This document shows, piece by piece, positions 5,493 to 8,825 of a stretch of 8,825 bases of DNA; position 1 is the stretch's first letter; each line of letters starts with the position of its first letter. The position numbers and the translations under genes were made by a program. Origin of the DNA: Frankiaceae bacterium (lineage in GTDB: Bacteria > Actinomycetota > Actinomycetes > Mycobacteriales > SCTD01). The notes under the pieces were generated by a model. It did no database searches. It was not told the DNA's origin and worked only from the letters and a program-made list of their open reading frames with translations. The stretch covers positions 1 through 8,825 of the forward strand of contig CANKBT010000112.1 in NCBI GenBank assembly GCA_947479995.1. The letters run 5' to 3'.

Positions 5493-5498
5493 AGGCGC

Positions 5499-6338
5499 GT
5501 GCGGCTCCTGGCGGCGGTGACGGCCGCCCTGCTCCTGCTCGGCGGCTCCACCCCCTCCCCCGACGCGCCGCGACCGGTGCCGCTCGCGCACGACGACAGC
5601 GGCGGCCCCGGGCCGGTCGTCGTGCTGCTGCACGGGCACCCGCAGACGCGCGCCTCCTGGCAGGGCGTCGTGCCGCTGCTGTCGCCGCGCCTGCGCGTGC
5701 TCGCCGTCGACGTGCGCGGGCAGGGCGGCTCGCCCTCGCCGGACGGCCCGTACGACGCGGAGACCCGGGCGCGCGACGTCGCCGCGCTGCTGCGCGGGCT
5801 CGCGGTCCGCGACGCGGTGGTGGTCGGCGCCGACCTCGGCGGGCACGTCGCGGTGGCCCTGGCCGCGGCCGAGCCCGCCCTCGTCGCCCGGCTCGCCGTC
5901 GTCGAGGCGGTGCTGCCCGGCACCGCCGCCGCCGCGGGGCCGCTGTCGTCGCCGCACGTGGCGCGGCACGCCGCCGTCGCGGGCGACTGGTCGCGCGTGC
6001 AGGGCCGCGAGCGCGCGCACGTCGACGCCTTCGTGTGCGGCGGCCGGGCGCCCTGCCCGCACCCGCCGGCGCTGCTCGCCGGCGCGGCCGACGCGCTGGC
6101 GGTCGGGGCCTTCGCGCCGTACCCGGAGCTGCTCGACCCGCCGCCGCTGCCGCGGCTGCGGCAGCCGGTGCTGGCCGTCGGCGGCGCGGACGGCCTCGGC
6201 GCGCTGCCGGCCGCGAGCCTCCGCGAGGTGGCCGCCGACGTGCGCGGCGCGGTGCTGCCCGGCGTCGGGCACTGGGCCGCCGAGGAGGCCCCGGCGGCGC
6301 TCGCGGCGGTGCTCCTGCCGTTCGCCCTCGGCGGCTGA
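5499..6338 (+). CDS. Alpha/beta hydrolase, epoxide hydrolase/haloacetate dehalogenase-like, probably exported
   Basis: This is a 279-residue alpha/beta hydrolase. Residues 1-17 (one Arg, then a Leu/Ala run ending GGS) resemble a Sec signal peptide, with a Pro/Ser-rich linker after it. There is no lipobox Cys. The fold follows: oxyanion motif LLHGHPQT (43-50), a DVRGQGGS loop, a nucleophile elbow GADLGG with Asp112 in place of Ser, a probable catalytic acid in VGGADG (D231), and catalytic His258 in GVGHW. An Asp nucleophile and HGxPQT are typical of epoxide hydrolases and haloacetate dehalogenases. However, the usual dehalogenase Arg after the nucleophile is Leu, and the lid (about 140-215) has only one Tyr (Y208) where epoxide hydrolases need two, so the reaction is uncertain. 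C180 and C186 in the lid could form a disulfide outside the cell. It is convergent with hrpA, three bases apart. Confidence 0.88.
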   Translation: MRLLAAVTAALLLLGGSTPSPDAPRPVPLAHDDSGGPGPVVVLLHGHPQTRASWQGVVPLLSPRLRVLAVDVRGQGGSPSPDGPYDAETRARDVAALLRGLAVRDAVVVGADLGGHVAVALAAAEPALVARLAVVEAVLPGTAAAAGPLSSPHVARHAAVAGDWSRVQGRERAHVDAFVCGGRAPCPHPPALLAGAADALAVGAFAPYPELLDPPPLPRLRQPVLAVGGADGLGALPAASLREVAADVRGAVLPGVGHWAAEEAPAALAAVLLPFALGG

Positions 6339-6341
6339 GCG

Positions 6342-8825
6342 CTACGCGGACAGGGCGTCGATCGCCCGCCAGACGCGCTTCTCCGACACCGGCCCCCGGG
6401 TGCGCACGCTCTGCGCGAACAGGCTGAGCCGCAGCTCCTCCAGCGTCCAGCGCAGCTCGTCCTTGCCGGGCGACGCCGGCAGCCGGCGCCACTCCTGCTC
6501 CACCTCGCGCAGGCGCTCGACGGCGTGGCGGTCGCGCAGCGGGTCGGCCGGCAGCCGGTCGAGCCGCACGGCGAGGCCGCGCAGCCAGCGCTGCAGGTCG
6601 GGCAGCCGGGCCACCCCGACGGCGGTGACGAAGCCGGGGCGCACGAGGGCGTCGAGCTGCGCGCGGGCGTCGGCCACCGACTCGGCGAGCGCGGGGCGCT
6701 GCTCGGCGTCGAGGCGCGCGCGCACGGCGTCGGCGGCGGTGAGCACGTCGAGCACCGTCGTGACGACCTCGAGCACCGTCGCGGGGAGCCCGGCGCGCAC
6801 GGTCGCGAGCGCCGCGGCGAAGGCCGCCGCGTCGCGGACGTCACCGGTCGCGAGCGCGTCGACGGACGCCTTGAGGCAGTCGTCGAGCAGCGCGTCGACC
6901 GAGCCGTGCGGGCTGCGCGACAGCGCCAGCTTCTGCGGCACGGTGAGGCGGTCCGAGACGGCGCGCAGCGGCGACGGCGTGCCGAGCAGCAGCAGCCGCC
7001 GCACGCCGGCCGGGTGCGCGGCCGCCTGCAGCGCACGGCTCTGCAGCACGCGCAGGGCGACCGAGCGCCCCTCGTCGACGAGCGCGGGGTAGCCGACGAC
7101 GTCGCCGGAGCGCACCTCGGCGGCGAGCGTGCCGACGTCCCACGTCGTGAGGCCGGTGCGCTCGAGCCCGGCGGCGGCGGTCGAGACGGCCTCCTGCACG
7201 CGCGGCGCGAGGCGGCGCCGCAGCTGCTCGAGGTCCTTGCCCTCGCCGAGCGTGCGCGTGCCCGAGAAGACGCGGAAGGTCAGGCGCAGGTGGTCGGGCA
7301 CCCGCGACCAGTCGACGTCCTCGGGCCGCACGTCGACGCCGCGCAGGCGGTGCGCCTCGTCGGCGAAGGCGCGGGTCAGCGAGCCCTGCCGCGGCTCCAG
7401 CCGGGCGAGCACCTCCCGCGCGAGGTCGGGCGCCGGCACGAGCCGCACGCGCAGCGGCTTCGGCAGCGCCTTGACCATCGCCGTGACGAGCTCCTGGCGC
7501 AGCCCCGGCACCTGCCAGTCGAAGCCCTCGCTCGACAGCCGGTTGAGCACGGGCAGCGGCACGTGCACGGTGACGCCGTCGTCGGCGGCGCCCGGCGCGT
7601 ACTGGTAGGTGAGCGACAGCCGCAGGTCGCCCTGCACCCACGTGTCGGGGTAGTCCCCGGGGTCGATGCCCGCGGCGGCGTCCTGCAGCAGGTCGGCCAT
7701 CGTCATGCGCAGCAGGTCCGGCTGCGCGTGGCGGGCGCGCTTCCACCACGCGTCGAAGTGGCGGCCCGAGACGACGTCGGCCGGCACGCGCGCGTCGTAG
7801 AAGTCGTGCACGGCGTCCTCGCCGACGACCAGGTCGCGGCGGCGCGCGCGGTGCTCGAGCTCGCCGACGTCGTCGACGAGGCGGCGGTTGTCGTCGAGGA
7901 ACGCGTGGTGCGCGTCCCACTCCCCCTGCACCAGCGCGTGCCGCAGGAACAGGTCGCGGGAGGTGACCGGGTCGATGCGCCCGAAGTCGACGCGGCGGCC
8001 GACGACCAGCGGCAGGCCGTACAGCGTCACGCGCTCGCTGGCCTCGACGCCGGCCCGCCGTCGCGACCAGCGCGGCTCGCTGTAGCCGCGCACCACGAGG
8101 TGGTCGGCCAGGCGCTCCACCCACTCGGGCTGCACCTTGGCGAGCACCCGGCCCCAGAGGCGGTTGGTCTCGACCAGCTCGCCGGCCACGACCCAGCGCG
8201 GCGTCTTCTTCGCCAGCGCCGAGCCGGGCACGACGGCGAAGCGCGCGCCGCGCGCGCCGAGGTACTCGCGGGCGTCCGGGTCGCGCAGGCCGACGTGCGA
8301 CAGCAGCCCGGCGAGCACCGCCTGGTGCACCGCGTCGTCGCCCGCGCGCCCGGTGCCCGGCACCAGGCCGAGGCGGCGGCACGAGCGCTGCAGCTGGTGG
8401 TGCAGGTCCTGCCACTCCCGGATGCGCAGGTGGTTGAGGAACTCCGCCTTGCACAGCCGCCGGAAGGCGCTGCTGCCCATCGCGCGCTGCTGCTCGCGCA
8501 CGTGGTCCCACAGGTTGAGCAGCGACAGGAAGTCCGACGTCTCGTCGGCGAAGCGGCGGTGCAGGTCGTCGGCCTGCTGCCGCTTCTCCAGCGGCCGCTC
8601 GCGGACGTCCTGCACGGTGAGCCCGGCCGTGAGCACGAGCACCTCGCGCAGGCAGCCCAGCCGGTCGGCCTCGACGAGCATGCGCGCCAGCCGCGGGTCG
8701 ACGGGCAGCTGCGCGAGCTGCCGCCCGGTGGGCGTGAGCCGGCCGTCCTGCACCGCGCCCAGCTCGGTGAGCAGCTGCACGCCGTCGCGCACGCTGCGCG
8801 GCTCCGGCCGCTCGACGAACGGGAA
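6342..8825 (-). CDS. hrpA: ATP-dependent RNA helicase HrpA (C-terminal part; 5' end outside window)
   Basis: The frame enters from the right edge with FPFVERPEPRSVRDGVQLL and runs 827 residues to TAG at 6344-6342. HrpA is a DEAH-box RNA helicase of about 1,300 residues, so the two RecA-like motor domains are missing from view, not necessarily from the gene. Visible parts: the helicase-associated HA2/ratchet domain (about 1-110, with LTELGAVQDGRLTPTGRQL and LPVDPRLARMLVEADRLG), an OB-fold region (about 150-260, including LLSHVGLRD, EYLGARGARFAVVPGS, RWVVAGELVET), and the long DUF3418 C-terminal module (about 290 to the end, including FDAWWKRAR, LPVLNRLSSEGFDWQVPG and PKPLRVRLVP). No frameshift is seen. 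A GTG at 8792 is an internal codon and not the start. E. coli HrpA acts on stalled or collided ribosomes; a similar role here is inference. Confidence 0.95.
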   Translation of the reverse strand, partial: FPFVERPEPRSVRDGVQLLTELGAVQDGRLTPTGRQLAQLPVDPRLARMLVEADRLGCLREVLVLTAGLTVQDVRERPLEKRQQADDLHRRFADETSDFLSLLNLWDHVREQQRAMGSSAFRRLCKAEFLNHLRIREWQDLHHQLQRSCRRLGLVPGTGRAGDDAVHQAVLAGLLSHVGLRDPDAREYLGARGARFAVVPGSALAKKTPRWVVAGELVETNRLWGRVLAKVQPEWVERLADHLVVRGYSEPRWSRRRAGVEASERVTLYGLPLVVGRRVDFGRIDPVTSRDLFLRHALVQGEWDAHHAFLDDNRRLVDDVGELEHRARRRDLVVGEDAVHDFYDARVPADVVSGRHFDAWWKRARHAQPDLLRMTMADLLQDAAAGIDPGDYPDTWVQGDLRLSLTYQYAPGAADDGVTVHVPLPVLNRLSSEGFDWQVPGLRQELVTAMVKALPKPLRVRLVPAPDLAREVLARLEPRQGSLTRAFADEAHRLRGVDVRPEDVDWSRVPDHLRLTFRVFSGTRTLGEGKDLEQLRRRLAPRVQEAVSTAAAGLERTGLTTWDVGTLAAEVRSGDVVGYPALVDEGRSVALRVLQSRALQAAAHPAGVRRLLLLGTPSPLRAVSDRLTVPQKLALSRSPHGSVDALLDDCLKASVDALATGDVRDAAAFAAALATVRAGLPATVLEVVTTVLDVLTAADAVRARLDAEQRPALAESVADARAQLDALVRPGFVTAVGVARLPDLQRWLRGLAVRLDRLPADPLRDRHAVERLREVEQEWRRLPASPGKDELRWTLEELRLSLFAQSVRTRGPVSEKRVWRAIDALSA

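Noticed and set aside
5012..7036. A 674-codon minus-strand frame overlapping the methyltransferase, hydrolase and hrpA
   Set aside because: Arg/Ser/Pro-rich low-complexity translation without family motifs. The true genes in other frames carry all the recognisable signatures.
8790..8792. GTG at the right end as a start for an 816-residue protein
   Set aside because: The frame continues upstream to the window edge with conserved HrpA sequence (FPFVERPEP), so the GTG is an internal Val codon of a truncated-by-window gene.
1..8825. Mobile element, CRISPR array, tRNA or rRNA
   Set aside because: No spaced direct repeats, terminal inverted repeats, transposase or integrase motifs, or tRNA-like cloverleaf sequence were seen. 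Base composition and codon use look uniform across the window.

Overview
The window is very GC-rich (TA dinucleotides are sparse). Nearly every third codon base is G or C, GTG starts dominate, stops are TAG or TGA, and I found no TAA or TTA. With the families present (DUF4192, an actinobacterial-type HrpA with a DUF3418 tail, an MfpA-like pentapeptide protein, HipA-like kinase with DUF3037), this points to chromosomal DNA of a high-GC actinomycete. Genus cannot be fixed. I see no RNA gene, CRISPR array, insertion sequence, integrase or att-like repeat.

Layout, left to right: (1) the minus-strand 5' part of a DUF4192 gene that runs off the left edge; (2) a divergent plus-strand pentapeptide-repeat gene; (3) four minus-strand genes read from 4457 down to 1640: acyl-CoA dehydrogenase, 2'-5' RNA ligase-like 2H phosphoesterase, HipA-like kinase, DUF3037 protein; (4) a plus-strand SpoU/TrmH RNA methyltransferase, divergent from the dehydrogenase; (5) a small minus-strand protein with a Cys cluster, whose 3' end overlaps the methyltransferase tail by 97 bases; (6) a plus-strand alpha/beta hydrolase with an apparent signal peptide; (7) the C-terminal two thirds of minus-strand hrpA, entering from the right edge.

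The region is extremely compact. The only gene-free stretch above 25 bases is 989-1058. Convergent neighbours share a stop palindrome (1640-1643), overlap by 97 bases (5110-5206), or are 3 bases apart (6339-6341), so there is no room for ordinary terminators. Several genes have a TAnnnT-like -10 element ending 6 to 8 bases before the start codon, the layout of leaderless actinobacterial mRNAs. Two adjacent pairs are joined by GTGA stop/start overlaps with no visible Shine-Dalgarno, suggesting translational coupling.

Most genes look like ordinary core or scattered accessory functions and do not form one pathway. The least understood unit is the coupled HipA-like kinase/DUF3037 pair. It is the best candidate here for a poorly described system, though the pairing itself is familiar to me from other genomes. 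The clearest sequence-level oddities are the dual-use sites: a stop codon inside a -10 box, overlapping divergent -10 boxes, a stop palindrome shared by two strands, and an antisense-coded protein tail.
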